A stretch of 64,000 nucleotides of DNA from an uncultured Gammaproteobacteria bacterium (lineage in GTDB: Bacteria; Pseudomonadota; Gammaproteobacteria; Nitrosococcales; Methylophagaceae), in NCBI GenBank assembly GCA_905181885.1, contig CAJIZI010000003.1, forward strand, positions 310,001-374,000. The letters are read 5' to 3'. The notes below the pieces were generated by a model. It was not told the origin of the DNA. It was given only the letters and a program-made list of their open reading frames with translations, and made no database searches. Shown here one piece after another: positions 33,599-41,751 of this stretch (its first letter is position 1; each line of letters begins with the position of its first letter). The position numbers and the translations under genes were made by a program.

Positions 33599-33620
33599 AG
33601 CTACTCGCTTATGAGTAGCT
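33599..33620 (-). other. Perfect hairpin just after the WYEAN-repeat gene
   Basis: AGCTACTC, a 6-base loop, and GAGTAGCT form an 8-bp perfect stem 9 bases downstream of the repeat-protein stop codon on the minus strand. The bases that follow are AT-rich but have no continuous T run, so it may be a weak terminator or a 3'-end stabiliser between this gene and can. Confidence 0.4.
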
Positions 33621-33628
33621 AAATACCT

Positions 33629-34237
33629 TCACTTATCTTTTTGTTTTTCTCGTGCTATTTTAACGTTAGCTTCGTACCATTTTTTCTTAATATTTTTTGT
33701 TCGTGCGAGGCTAATGTTAGCTTCATACCATTTTTCTTTCACTCCAGCATGAGGGTCAACTATTAAATTTGCCTCATACCAGGGTCTGTTGGCACGAGCA
33801 ATCCTTGCCGTAGCTAGGTTTGCTTCATACCAATGTTTTTTTGTATCACTGGTTCTTTCTTCATTAAATTCATACCAATGCTTTTCTGTAACTAACTGGT
33901 CTAAATTAGCTTCATACCATTTAGTTCGGCTCACACGTGCAACCTCTAAATTAGCCTCATACCATTTTTTCGTGATCTCAGCATCTAAGCTATTATCAAG
34001 GTTAGCTTCATACCAAGGTACTGTTGCTGATTTCTGTTGCTGATTAGCTTCATACCATTTTGCACGTGTTGCCTTAAACGAGGACTCAGCTTCTTTGAGA
34101 TTTGCCTCGTACCACTTTTTCTTAGTATCTAGATGTTTTGTCATATTTGCTTTATACCAGGGTTTAATTCTATTTTTAGTCGTTTCTTCCTGATGCCTAT
34201 CAGACCAGATTGTATTAGCATCTATTGTTGTGCTCAT
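33629..34237 (-). CDS. WYEAN-repeat protein, 202 residues, unknown function
   Basis: I do not recognise a family. The protein is built from eleven copies of [KPH]-W-Y-[EK]-[AF]-N, with tryptophans at 27, 42, 61, 75, 92, 107, 121, 136, 153, 170 and 187; nine copies are exactly WYEAN, one is WYKAN (first) and one WYEFN (seventh). The unit is about 14-19 residues, with a loose consensus WYEANL-x-x-A-R-x-x-R-x-K-K. It has no cysteine, one glycine, no signal peptide and no membrane helix, and is strongly charged. The codons of the motif vary synonymously (TAT/TAC, GAA/GAG, GCT/GCA, AAT/AAC), so selection appears to act on the peptide. An AAGGGA site six bases before the ATG supports the start. It lies between coq7 and a carbonic anhydrase, with no modifying enzyme adjacent. 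Confidence 0.85.
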   Translation of the reverse strand: MSTTIDANTIWSDRHQEETTKNRIKPWYKANMTKHLDTKKKWYEANLKEAESSFKATRAKWYEANQQQKSATVPWYEANLDNSLDAEITKKWYEANLEVARVSRTKWYEANLDQLVTEKHWYEFNEERTSDTKKHWYEANLATARIARANRPWYEANLIVDPHAGVKEKWYEANISLARTKNIKKKWYEANVKIAREKQKDK

Positions 34238-34500
34238 AGTCTGTCCCTTGATACCTATTTAATACCTACAAGACTGATATTAACTCAGAAACACTCTAAA
34301 TTCCAACTCAACATTCTTCTAATTAAATCTTGTTTTGTTCCCAAAGTTAGCGTGCAGAGTTCTTCTTACCTTGATTTTCAAACTGAAATTAACCCTGATA
34401 AGCTAATGAGCAAAGAAATTTAACCTCTAGGAGCTACTGTCAAGCTCGTAAAGATTTATTACAAATCAGCATTTATCATCATATAGCTTATGTCATACTG

Positions 34501-35139
34501 CTAGATACGATAACTACTAGCAGTCATTATTTTCGAGACTAATGACATAGCTATCTTTATTGACTTTGGTAAATCAATGCCTCCTGCTTCTCGAGCGACT
34601 TTGCCGTGGTGAGCCTCATCTATTTTCATTTGTTCTAAAATAGCATGACTTTTAGTATCATCCTGGCAGAGCTTCTCTAAATGTTCATCTATATGTTTGA
34701 CAACTTGGGCTTCTGTCTCTGCAACAAATCCTAAGCTCCATTTATCTCCTACTCTTCCTGCAACTGCACCCAGTATAAAAGAACCGGAATACCACAAAGG
34801 ATTCAAAATGCTCGTGTGCCCTCCGAGCTCGGTTAGACGTTGATTGCACCATACTAAATGATCATTTTCTTCAATGGCGGCTTGTTCCATTGTTTCTCTA
34901 ACACCCGGTAATTTTGCAGTCAATGCTTGGCCTTGATACAAAGCTTGTGCAGAGACCTCTCCTGCATGATTAACTCGCATCAACTTTATTGCCTGTTGTC
35001 TTTCTTCAGCAGTCAATATTGGAGCGGGTAAGTCATGCCCTGGTTGGGTTCTACTGCTATTTTTTGGGGTGTCTAGTACAGTTTTAATTGCTCTATCACA
35101 CTCTAAAACAAAGGTATCGATAATATTATAATTTCGCAT
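34501..35139 (-). CDS. coq7: Demethoxyubiquinone hydroxylase
   Basis: Di-iron monooxygenase that performs the C6 hydroxylation near the end of ubiquinone synthesis; membrane-associated. Ferritin-like ligands are visible: E in NHAGEVSAQALYQGQ, EENDH, E in AETEAQVVKHIDEH, and EAHH in KIDEAHHGKVA. 212 residues, typical of bacterial Coq7 (as opposed to UbiF). Its presence implies aerobic ubiquinone-based respiration. Transcribed alone; 263 bases separate it from the WYEAN-repeat gene downstream. A short inverted repeat overlaps its stop codon. Confidence 0.94.
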   Translation of the reverse strand: MRNYNIIDTFVLECDRAIKTVLDTPKNSSRTQPGHDLPAPILTAEERQQAIKLMRVNHAGEVSAQALYQGQALTAKLPGVRETMEQAAIEENDHLVWCNQRLTELGGHTSILNPLWYSGSFILGAVAGRVGDKWSLGFVAETEAQVVKHIDEHLEKLCQDDTKSHAILEQMKIDEAHHGKVAREAGGIDLPKSIKIAMSLVSKIMTASSYRI

Positions 35140-35638
35140 TAGTGCTCAATTTAAAAAGTAATACTTATAAATAGATAGTCGCGGATATGTTGTACTTTGC
35201 ACCACAACCCTCACCTACTACTGAAAAAATGGTATTTTGACACTTACAAGACTCAAATTAAACTTTTGTCAAAGCTACTTTATATAATTTATAGTATTTT
35301 TATTATAAATGGTCAAGTGCCCTGTCATCTAAAACAATGGCTTTTTCATCTTCAATTTACCCGGTAAAATAATCACAACACACTCTTTGGCATAAATTAA
35401 AATTAGAGACTGCTAAATATCATATTGTGAAAAAATCACCTTAATCCTAGTAAATAGGGGTAAAATAGTATCACAATTAAGAGCTTATACCGTCTAAGAG
35501 ACAGTCGTGCTTGTGGTTAATCAAACTTCCACTTTCACTTATCAGTCCTCCAACACGATCTCTTATCCTCTTGTTCGCCTCCACATAAATCGCCAACAAC
35601 GATGGGGCACCCACTATAAACGGAAGTAAGTCATCCCA
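35140..35638. other. 499-bp spacer between divergent coq7 and rnr
   Basis: No recognisable gene or RNA. The part near rnr is more C-rich than the rest. It contains a GTG-started 38-residue frame at 35513-35629 that ends nine bases before rnr; its product does not resemble anything I know and its ribosome-binding site is weak. A possible sigma-70 promoter on the plus strand is TTGTGA (35425-35430), 17 bases, TAGTAA (35448-35453), which would give a leader of roughly 180 bases for rnr. Confidence 0.4.
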
Positions 35639-37807
35639 ATGTCAGACAAAAATTTAAATGATCCATACTCAAACCGAGAAGCTGAAAAATATCAAAATCC
35701 AATCCCGAGTCGTGAGTTTATACTTGATCTCCTCAATCAAAATGATCGCCCCCTCACACAACGCAACATCAGTAAATTACTAGGCTTAACTAGTGACGAT
35801 GAAATTGAGGCTTTGCGGAGAAGACTTCGTGCTATGGAACGAGATGGTCAGCTTTTACGAAATCGTAAGAATGCCTACGGTGTCCTTTCTAAAATGAACC
35901 TAATTACAGGTAGAGTTACAGGCCACCAGGATGGTTATGGTTTTTTAATACCCGATGAAGCAGGAGAAGATTTATTTCTAAACCAACGTGAAATGCAGGT
36001 TGCACTGCATGGCGACCGTGTTGTTGCACGTGTTACGGGTATAGATCGAAGAGGCCGAAAAGAAGGAGCTATTGTTGAAATTATCAAGCATGCTAATGAG
36101 CGAATTGTAGGTCGCTTATTTGTAGACGCCGGAATTTATTATTTGATCCCTAATAATCGTCGTATTAGTCAAGATATTTTAATACCCGCTGAAAGCTTAA
36201 TAGGCGCAAAAGAAGGTCAGATTGTCGAAATAGAAATTACCGCTCACCCTAGCCGGCACCGTTCGCCCCTGGGTAAAGTAGCAACCATTCTCGGGGACCA
36301 CCTTGCACCTGGAATGGAAATAGATATTGCCTTGCGTGATTTTGAACTTCCTCACGTCTGGACACCCGAAGCACTAACGCAAGCAGAATCCTATGGTGAT
36401 AGCATTCCCAAAAGTGCTATTACAGGCCGGCTTGATCTTCGTGATCTTCCGTTAGTGACCATTGATGGTGAAGATGCCCGTGACTTTGATGACGCCGTAT
36501 ACGCTAAACAATTAGAATCTGGTGCATGGCGCTTGTGGGTCGCCATAGCCGATGTTTCCTATTACGTAGACCCTCAAAGTCCATTAGATAAAGATGCTCA
36601 AGATCGTGCCACTTCAGTGTATTTCCCAAGCCAAGTAATTCCTATGCTACCAGAAGCTTTATCTAATGGATTATGTTCGCTTAATCCACAAGTTGACCGA
36701 CTATGCATGGTCTGTGAAATGGTCATTGGGGTTGATGGCCTACTAGAATCACATACCTTCCATCAAGGTGTCATGAATTCTAAAGCTCGTTTAACCTATA
36801 CAGAAGTTGCCGCTATATTGGTTGATGCTAATGCTTCATTACGGGAAAAATATGCTCATGTATTGCCTGGTTTGGAATCTATGTATGGTTTGTACAAAGC
36901 TATGCTATTTGCTCGAAAACAACGAGGTGCTATTGATTTTGAATTAACGGAAACTCAGTTTATTTTTGATTCACAGCGTAAAATAAAGGCAATTGAACCG
37001 CGAGAACGTAATGAAGCTCATCGCCTAATTGAAGAGTTTATGGTCGCAGCTAATGTCTCTGCAGCTCAATATATACTAAGTCACGAGATCCCAGCCCTAT
37101 TCAGAGTTCATGAAACTCCTTCAGAAGAAAAGCTCTCAGGGCTGCGAGAATTTCTAGCAGAATTAGGCTTATCACTCGGCGGAGGTGATGATCCACAGCC
37201 TAGTCATTATGCTCAACTGTTAAAGGTCGCCAGCCAACGTGACGACGGGCATTTATTACAGACTGTTATGTTACGTAGCATGAAGCAGGCTATGTACAGC
37301 CCAGATAACCTCGGCCACTTTGGTTTAGCACTAGAAGCTTATGCACACTTCACGTCGCCAATTCGACGATATCCTGACTTATTAGTACATAGAGCTATTT
37401 GTCATATTATCAACAAGAAAAAACTATCTAAATGGCACTATTCTCACGAGTCTATGCTCCAATTAGGTGAACACTGTTCTATGGCAAGTCGCCGCGCCGA
37501 TGAAGCAACAAGAGATGTTAGCGACTGGCTGAAGTGCGAATTCATGCAGGAAAATGTTGGAAAAGTTTATGATGGCGTCATTAGTGGAGTCACTAGCTTT
37601 GGTTTATTTGTTGAATTGAGCGATATTTACATAGAAGGCCTAGTCCACATCACAGCATTAAAAAATGATTATTATCAATTCGATGCATCAGCACACCGTT
37701 TAACCGGCGAACGTACAAAAACAATCTATCGCCTTGCAGATAAAGTTAAAGTCAAAGTAGTACGTGTAGATTTAGATGACAAGAAAATTGACCTAGAACT
37801 GGCTTGA
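35639..37807 (+). CDS. rnr: Ribonuclease R
   Basis: Processive 3'-5' exoribonuclease of the RNase II family, active on structured RNA. Domains in order: N-terminal winged helix (about 20-85, LTQRNISKLLGL), cold-shock domains (about 90-240), the RNB catalytic domain with TIDGEDARDFDDAVY holding the catalytic aspartates, and a C-terminal S1 domain (VGKVYDGVISGVTSFGLFVEL). 722 residues; E. coli RNase R is longer because of a basic C-terminal tail, which is absent here. The usual downstream partner rlmB is not present; a tRNA-His gene follows 91 bases later. Confidence 0.95.
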   Translation: MSDKNLNDPYSNREAEKYQNPIPSREFILDLLNQNDRPLTQRNISKLLGLTSDDEIEALRRRLRAMERDGQLLRNRKNAYGVLSKMNLITGRVTGHQDGYGFLIPDEAGEDLFLNQREMQVALHGDRVVARVTGIDRRGRKEGAIVEIIKHANERIVGRLFVDAGIYYLIPNNRRISQDILIPAESLIGAKEGQIVEIEITAHPSRHRSPLGKVATILGDHLAPGMEIDIALRDFELPHVWTPEALTQAESYGDSIPKSAITGRLDLRDLPLVTIDGEDARDFDDAVYAKQLESGAWRLWVAIADVSYYVDPQSPLDKDAQDRATSVYFPSQVIPMLPEALSNGLCSLNPQVDRLCMVCEMVIGVDGLLESHTFHQGVMNSKARLTYTEVAAILVDANASLREKYAHVLPGLESMYGLYKAMLFARKQRGAIDFELTETQFIFDSQRKIKAIEPRERNEAHRLIEEFMVAANVSAAQYILSHEIPALFRVHETPSEEKLSGLREFLAELGLSLGGGDDPQPSHYAQLLKVASQRDDGHLLQTVMLRSMKQAMYSPDNLGHFGLALEAYAHFTSPIRRYPDLLVHRAICHIINKKKLSKWHYSHESMLQLGEHCSMASRRADEATRDVSDWLKCEFMQENVGKVYDGVISGVTSFGLFVELSDIYIEGLVHITALKNDYYQFDASAHRLTGERTKTIYRLADKVKVKVVRVDLDDKKIDLELA

Positions 37808-37898
37808 GTCTAATATTTTCCTTGACCAGAAAAAAAAAGGCCGTAGAATTACCAGCTTGCCAAATGATTACCAGTACTTTGCTGGTTCATATTATAGT

Positions 37899-37975
37899 GG
37901 TGAGTGTAGCTCAGTTGGTAGAGTCCCGGATTGTGATTCCGGTTGTCGTGGGTTCGAGCCCCATCATTCACCCCA
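37899..37975 (+). tRNA. tRNA-His (anticodon GTG)
   Basis: A full cloverleaf can be drawn: acceptor arms GTGAGTG (37900-37906) and CATTCAC (37965-37971), D arm around AGCTCAGTTGGTAGAG, anticodon stem CCGGA/TCCGG with loop TTGTGAT, and T arm GTGGG-TTCGAGC-CCCAT. The anticodon is GTG. The extra G at 37899 (G-1) faces C at 37972 (C73), the identity pair of tRNA-His, and CCA is encoded at 37973-37975. No promoter is evident close upstream, so it may be read through from rnr. Confidence 0.97.
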
Positions 37976-38164
37976 TTTACTTTAATATTAAGTAAATTGT
38001 CTCTGGATATAAGCAGTCATAACATTAGTCAAAATTAAACTGTTATTATTTTTCGTTGATTATCACAATCTTTATATGTGCTGCATAGAAAATAATTGAT
38101 GCTAAATTATATAGATAATAAAACAGTCTTTTTGCAGCATGCCTTTGTTATAAACATATAGATC

Positions 38165-38191
38165 ATAGGAAACACACTTAATGTTTCCTAT
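38165..38191. repeat. 10-bp perfect inverted repeat
   Basis: ATAGGAAACA, a 7-base loop CACTTAA, and TGTTTCCTAT. It lies between the tRNA-His gene and the 3' end of the PP0621-like gene. Neither strand has a T run after it, so it is not a classical intrinsic terminator. It could still end or protect the transcript of the small protein gene. Confidence 0.45.
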
Positions 38192-38226
38192 AAGCCTTAA
38201 ATGACTTTACGGACTCTCATACCATA

Positions 38227-38442
38227 TTATTTTTTTTCTGCATCACGGTGGTCCTCTGAACAATAATACTTATTGTCTAATGAAACCGCTTCTTTCTCTG
38301 CAATGTGTAATCCGCAATGGTCGCAAGATACCATTTTTTCTGCACTTTCACTTGACAATGGAGACTGTTTATTCTTGCGTAAAATACTCCCAACAATTAT
38401 ATAGAGTAATAAACCAATCGCAATTAAAACTAAAATCCGCAT
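38227..38442 (-). CDS. PP0621-like small membrane protein with zinc-finger motif
   Basis: 71-residue protein with one N-terminal membrane helix (about 3-20), a short basic/serine linker, then a putative metal site: C40 and C43 in VSCDHCGLHI and C61 and H65 in YYCSEDH. The CxxCGxxI...YCSxxH layout matches the PP0621 family of small membrane-anchored zinc-ribbon proteins found in many proteobacteria. Function unknown. It is transcribed away from typA in its own unit with 71 bases between them. Confidence 0.75.
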   Translation of the reverse strand: MRILVLIAIGLLLYIIVGSILRKNKQSPLSSESAEKMVSCDHCGLHIAEKEAVSLDNKYYCSEDHRDAEKK

Positions 38443-38513
38443 ACTAAAGTCCTACACACATAAAATTAATGATACACAATAAGGACACGCTTTATTGTTA
38501 AAAGTTGCTAACA

Positions 38514-40346
38514 CTATAGCCGAGAAGCTCGCTTCCGTTCATGCTCTAGCAAGAATTTCTTACGAACTCGCAGTGATTTAGGCGTCACTTCTAACAATTC
38601 ATCCTCTCCGATAAATTCAAGTGCTTGTTCTAGGCTCATCCTAATAGGCGGCGTTAGCGCAATTGCTTCATCCGTTCCCGATGCCCTGACATTAGTCAAC
38701 TGTTTACCTTTCAAAGGATTGACGACTAAATCATTATCGCGAGAATGAATTCCAATAACCATACCTTCATAAACTTCATCTCCATGACCAACAAACATTC
38801 GACCACGTTCTTGTAAATTAAAAATAGCAAAGGCAACTGCTTTACCTACACCATTAGCAATTAGAACTCCATTGAGCCGATTACCGAAATCTCCGGGCTT
38901 CACTGCAGCATAATGATCAAAGACACTATATATAAGACCTGTACCTTGGGTTGCTGTCAAGAACTCAGTTCTAAAACCAATCAAGCCTCTTGAAGGAATA
39001 GTAAAGTCTAGGCGTACACGTCCTTTTCCATCTGGAACCATGTTGGAGAGCTGAGCACCCCGCTCTCCCAATTTTTCCATAATCGTACCTTGATGTTCTG
39101 CTTCAACATCTGCCGTCACAGATTCGTATGGCTCTTCTTTGATCCCATCGACTTCACGAATGATTACTTCAGGACGAGACACTCCCATTTCATAACCTTC
39201 ACGGCGCATATTTTCGATTAAGACAGATAAATGTAGTTCACCTCGTCCAGACACTCGAAACTTATCAGGATCTTCCGGTGTTTGTTCAACACGCAAAGCA
39301 ACATTATGAATTAGCTCTCTCTCTAAGCGCTCTTTGATTTGACGTGTAGTAACAAACTTGCCCTCTTTACCAGCAAAAGGTGAATTATTAACTTGAAAGG
39401 TCATCGTGACCGTTGGCTCATCTACGGTCAATGGTGGCAGAGCTTCAACGGCTGTAGGATCGCACAACGTATCTGAAATGTTAAGTGGGTCTAAACCAGT
39501 AAAAGCAATAATATCTCCAGCCTGAGCTGACTCGACTTCTTCGCGCTTCAATCCCATAAAGCCCATGACTTTCAGGACACGACCATTACGTGTTTTGCCT
39601 TCAGTATCTATAACCGTAACTGGAGTATGCGCTGTGACTGTACCCCGCTCAATACGGCCAACACCAATAACACCAACATAACTATTATAATCAAGTGACG
39701 TAACTTGCATACGGAAAGGTCCGTCTGCATTGACTTTTGGTGCTTTGACTTTATCTACCACTAACTGGAATAACGGTGTCATATCACCTGATCTCACGTC
39801 ATTTTCCATTCCCGCGAAGCCATTTAGTCCAGAAGCATAAATGACCTCAAAATCGAGTTGCTCATCTGTTGCATCCAAGTTCGCAAACAAATCAAAAGTT
39901 TGGTCTAGTACCCAACCCGGTCTAGCACTCGGTTTATCTATTTTATTTATGACTACAATTGGTTTCAATCCAAGAGCCAATGCTTTCTGGGTAACGAAGC
40001 GAGTTTGTGGCATAGGACCTTCAGAAGAGTCAACTAATAATAGTACTGAATCAACCATTGATAAAACACGTTCCACCTCGCCACCAAAATCAGCATGACC
40101 TGGAGTATCTACGATATTGATGTGGTAGTCGTTCCAACGAATAGCAGTATTTTTGGATAAAATCGTGATGCCACGCTCACGTTCTAAATCGTTTGAATCC
40201 ATTACACGTTCTTGTAACTCTTCGTGTTCGCTAAAGGTACCCGACTGCCGCAATAACTGATCAACCAAGGTCGTTTTACCATGATCGACATGCGCAATTA
40301 TTGCGATGTTACGTAACTTGCTAATTTCTCTTTTAGTAGATGTCAT
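38514..40346 (-). CDS. typA: GTPase TypA/BipA
   Basis: Translational GTPase that binds the ribosome and supports growth at low temperature and under stress. G1 AHVDHGKTTL, G2 region RERGITI, G3 [12 protein letters not shown] and G4 NKIDKP are intact; EF-G-like domains III and V and the BipA-specific C-terminal domain follow. 610 residues, normal. It lies 64 bases after suhB on the same strand. Confidence 0.97.
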   Translation of the reverse strand: MTSTKREISKLRNIAIIAHVDHGKTTLVDQLLRQSGTFSEHEELQERVMDSNDLERERGITILSKNTAIRWNDYHINIVDTPGHADFGGEVERVLSMVDSVLLLVDSSEGPMPQTRFVTQKALALGLKPIVVINKIDKPSARPGWVLDQTFDLFANLDATDEQLDFEVIYASGLNGFAGMENDVRSGDMTPLFQLVVDKVKAPKVNADGPFRMQVTSLDYNSYVGVIGVGRIERGTVTAHTPVTVIDTEGKTRNGRVLKVMGFMGLKREEVESAQAGDIIAFTGLDPLNISDTLCDPTAVEALPPLTVDEPTVTMTFQVNNSPFAGKEGKFVTTRQIKERLERELIHNVALRVEQTPEDPDKFRVSGRGELHLSVLIENMRREGYEMGVSRPEVIIREVDGIKEEPYESVTADVEAEHQGTIMEKLGERGAQLSNMVPDGKGRVRLDFTIPSRGLIGFRTEFLTATQGTGLIYSVFDHYAAVKPGDFGNRLNGVLIANGVGKAVAFAIFNLQERGRMFVGHGDEVYEGMVIGIHSRDNDLVVNPLKGKQLTNVRASGTDEAIALTPPIRMSLEQALEFIGEDELLEVTPKSLRVRKKFLLEHERKRASRL

Positions 40347-40410
40347 TATTCTCAGTTCTTTTTAAAGTTCTATTTTTATATCTAAATGTGTTCGCAAATA
40401 TATGAAAAAA

Positions 40411-41208
40411 TTATTTTTTCAACGCTTCTGAAAGATGGGGTTTAATCTGATTGAGTAATTGTTGATGAATATTGAAGTTACCTGCGACTAAGTTACCGTG
40501 TTCTATGTGATTTTCACCACCAGTAAAATCACTCACAACTCCACCAGCTTCTTCTATCAGAAGGACGCCAGCCGCTAAATCCCATTTCTGCAGTCCTAGT
40601 TCCCAGTAAGCATCAACACGTCCCGCCGCAACATATGCCAAATCTAATGCCGCAGATCCTCCACGTCTTAAATCAGATACTTCTGGAAAAACAGCATTAA
40701 AAGTCGCTAGGTAGGCAGGGAAATGTTCATGGTATTTGAATGGAAATCCAGTAGAAATTAGACTTCCGGCCAAGGTTTTTTGTTTTGTAACTCGTAGCCT
40801 ACGATCATTTAATTGCGCTCCTGCCCCACGTGATGCAGTGAACAATTCATCTCTTAATGGATCATAGATCACGCCATGTTCTATTCTTCCTCGGACCATT
40901 ACGCCAATTGAGACACAGTAATGCGGAAAACCATGTAGAAAATTCGCCGTTCCATCCAGGGGATCAATTATCCAGATCGTCTCACTGTCACCCTGCTCAC
41001 CCGATTCTTCAGCCAAAATAGCGTGGTCAGGATAGGATTTGTGTATAACACTAATGATTTCTTGCTCGGCGAGCCGATCTACATCAGTAACGAAGTCGTT
41101 GCGCCCTTTTGTAGTCACTTCAAGGTGTTCAACATGCTGGAGTGAACGAATAATAATATTACCCGCACTACGCGCTGCTCGAATAGCAATATTCAACATT
41201 GGGTGCAT
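40411..41208 (-). CDS. suhB: Inositol-1-monophosphatase family protein SuhB
   Basis: Magnesium-dependent phosphatase fold; in E. coli SuhB also takes part in the ribosomal-RNA antitermination complex. Metal-binding motifs: EEESGEQG-like LAEESGEQGD, IDPLDGTANFLHGFPHY and the C-terminal WDLAAGVLLIEEAGG. 265 residues. It diverges from the small lipoprotein gene at 41435. Confidence 0.94.
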   Translation of the reverse strand: MHPMLNIAIRAARSAGNIIIRSLQHVEHLEVTTKGRNDFVTDVDRLAEQEIISVIHKSYPDHAILAEESGEQGDSETIWIIDPLDGTANFLHGFPHYCVSIGVMVRGRIEHGVIYDPLRDELFTASRGAGAQLNDRRLRVTKQKTLAGSLISTGFPFKYHEHFPAYLATFNAVFPEVSDLRRGGSAALDLAYVAAGRVDAYWELGLQKWDLAAGVLLIEEAGGVVSDFTGGENHIEHGNLVAGNFNIHQQLLNQIKPHLSEALKK

Positions 41209-41364
41209 AAACTGATTTTCCAGGGCAAATAAAACAAATAGTTAGCACGAAAAGACTGAATCAGTAGTGCGCCTAACAAAGCCAGACATTATAACAATAA
41301 ATCATTTCTCTATCAGATTAAGTTTCAACTAGTTGGACAGCCTAATTAAATCCTGCTAGCCTCC

Positions 41365-41407
41365 TTGTCATTGCTTAAAACGCAATAATACAATGGAACA
41401 TGTTCCA
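41365..41407 (+). promoter_or_regulatory. Sigma-70-like promoter with adjoining perfect palindrome upstream of the Lpp-like gene
   Basis: TTGTCA (41365-41370) and TACAAT (41389-41394) are separated by 18 bases, a good sigma-70 match. Immediately after the -10 box is a perfect 14-bp palindrome TGGAACATGTTCCA (41394-41407), at or just before the predicted transcription start, where a repressor could act. The palindrome is about 27 bases upstream of the ATG. The factor is unknown. Confidence 0.6.
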
Positions 41408-41434
41408 GCAAATAATTACTAAGGAGTACAGAAA

Positions 41435-41671
41435 ATGAAATCGTTAACAAAATTAGGTGCATTGGTTTTACCATTAGTCTTGATAACTGGTTGTGCTACA
41501 CACAGTCATACTTTAGCTGACATTAGTAACATTCAAGCTGTCAAAGATCACTTTGCTCGTGTTGAAGCTCACGTTGGACAAGTTGAAAACACTGCTAATG
41601 TCGCGTTAACAACAGCACGTGATGCAAGTAAAAAAGTTGACCGTATGTTTCATAAAGCAATGAGCAAGTAA
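41435..41671 (+). CDS. Braun-type (Lpp-like) small outer-membrane lipoprotein
   Basis: 78-residue lipoprotein precursor, the same length as E. coli Lpp. Signal peptide with lipobox LITGC, lipidated C20. The mature part is helical and alanine-rich (VENTANVALTTARDASKKVD) and ends in lysine (K78), the residue through which Lpp is linked to peptidoglycan. A strong AAGGAG site lies before the ATG, and a strong terminator follows, consistent with high expression. It faces an L,D-transpeptidase gene, the enzyme type that makes the Lpp-murein link. Exact homology to Lpp is inferred from architecture, not sequence identity. Confidence 0.75.
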   Translation: MKSLTKLGALVLPLVLITGCATHSHTLADISNIQAVKDHFARVEAHVGQVENTANVALTTARDASKKVDRMFHKAMSK

Positions 41672-41693
41672 AACACTTCGTTTAAGCTTTTCT

Positions 41694-41728
41694 AAAAAAA
41701 ACCGAGAATTTATTCTCGGTTTTTTTTT
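41694..41728. terminator. Bidirectional intrinsic terminator
   Basis: A-run, then ACCGAGAAT/ATTCTCGGT stem (41701-41720) and a run of T to 41728. It is flanked by A and T tracts on both sides, so it can end both the Lpp-like transcript (+) and the convergent L,D-transpeptidase transcript (-). Confidence 0.92.
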
Positions 41729-41751
41729 GCCTGAAATCCTGCTAATTACCC

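Noticed and set aside
33789-34043. Plus-strand open frame inside the WYEAN gene
   Set aside because: It is the antisense reflection of the repeats (a recurrent ASYH pattern) and has no ribosome-binding site.
33629-34237. Regularly spaced repeats that could be taken for a CRISPR array
   Set aside because: The conserved unit is a 15-base coding motif with synonymous changes inside one open frame; spacing varies from 14 to 19 codons and there are no cas genes.
37890-37895. TATTAT as the -10 box of tRNA-His
   Set aside because: It lies four bases from the mature 5' end, too close for a transcription start with a processed leader.
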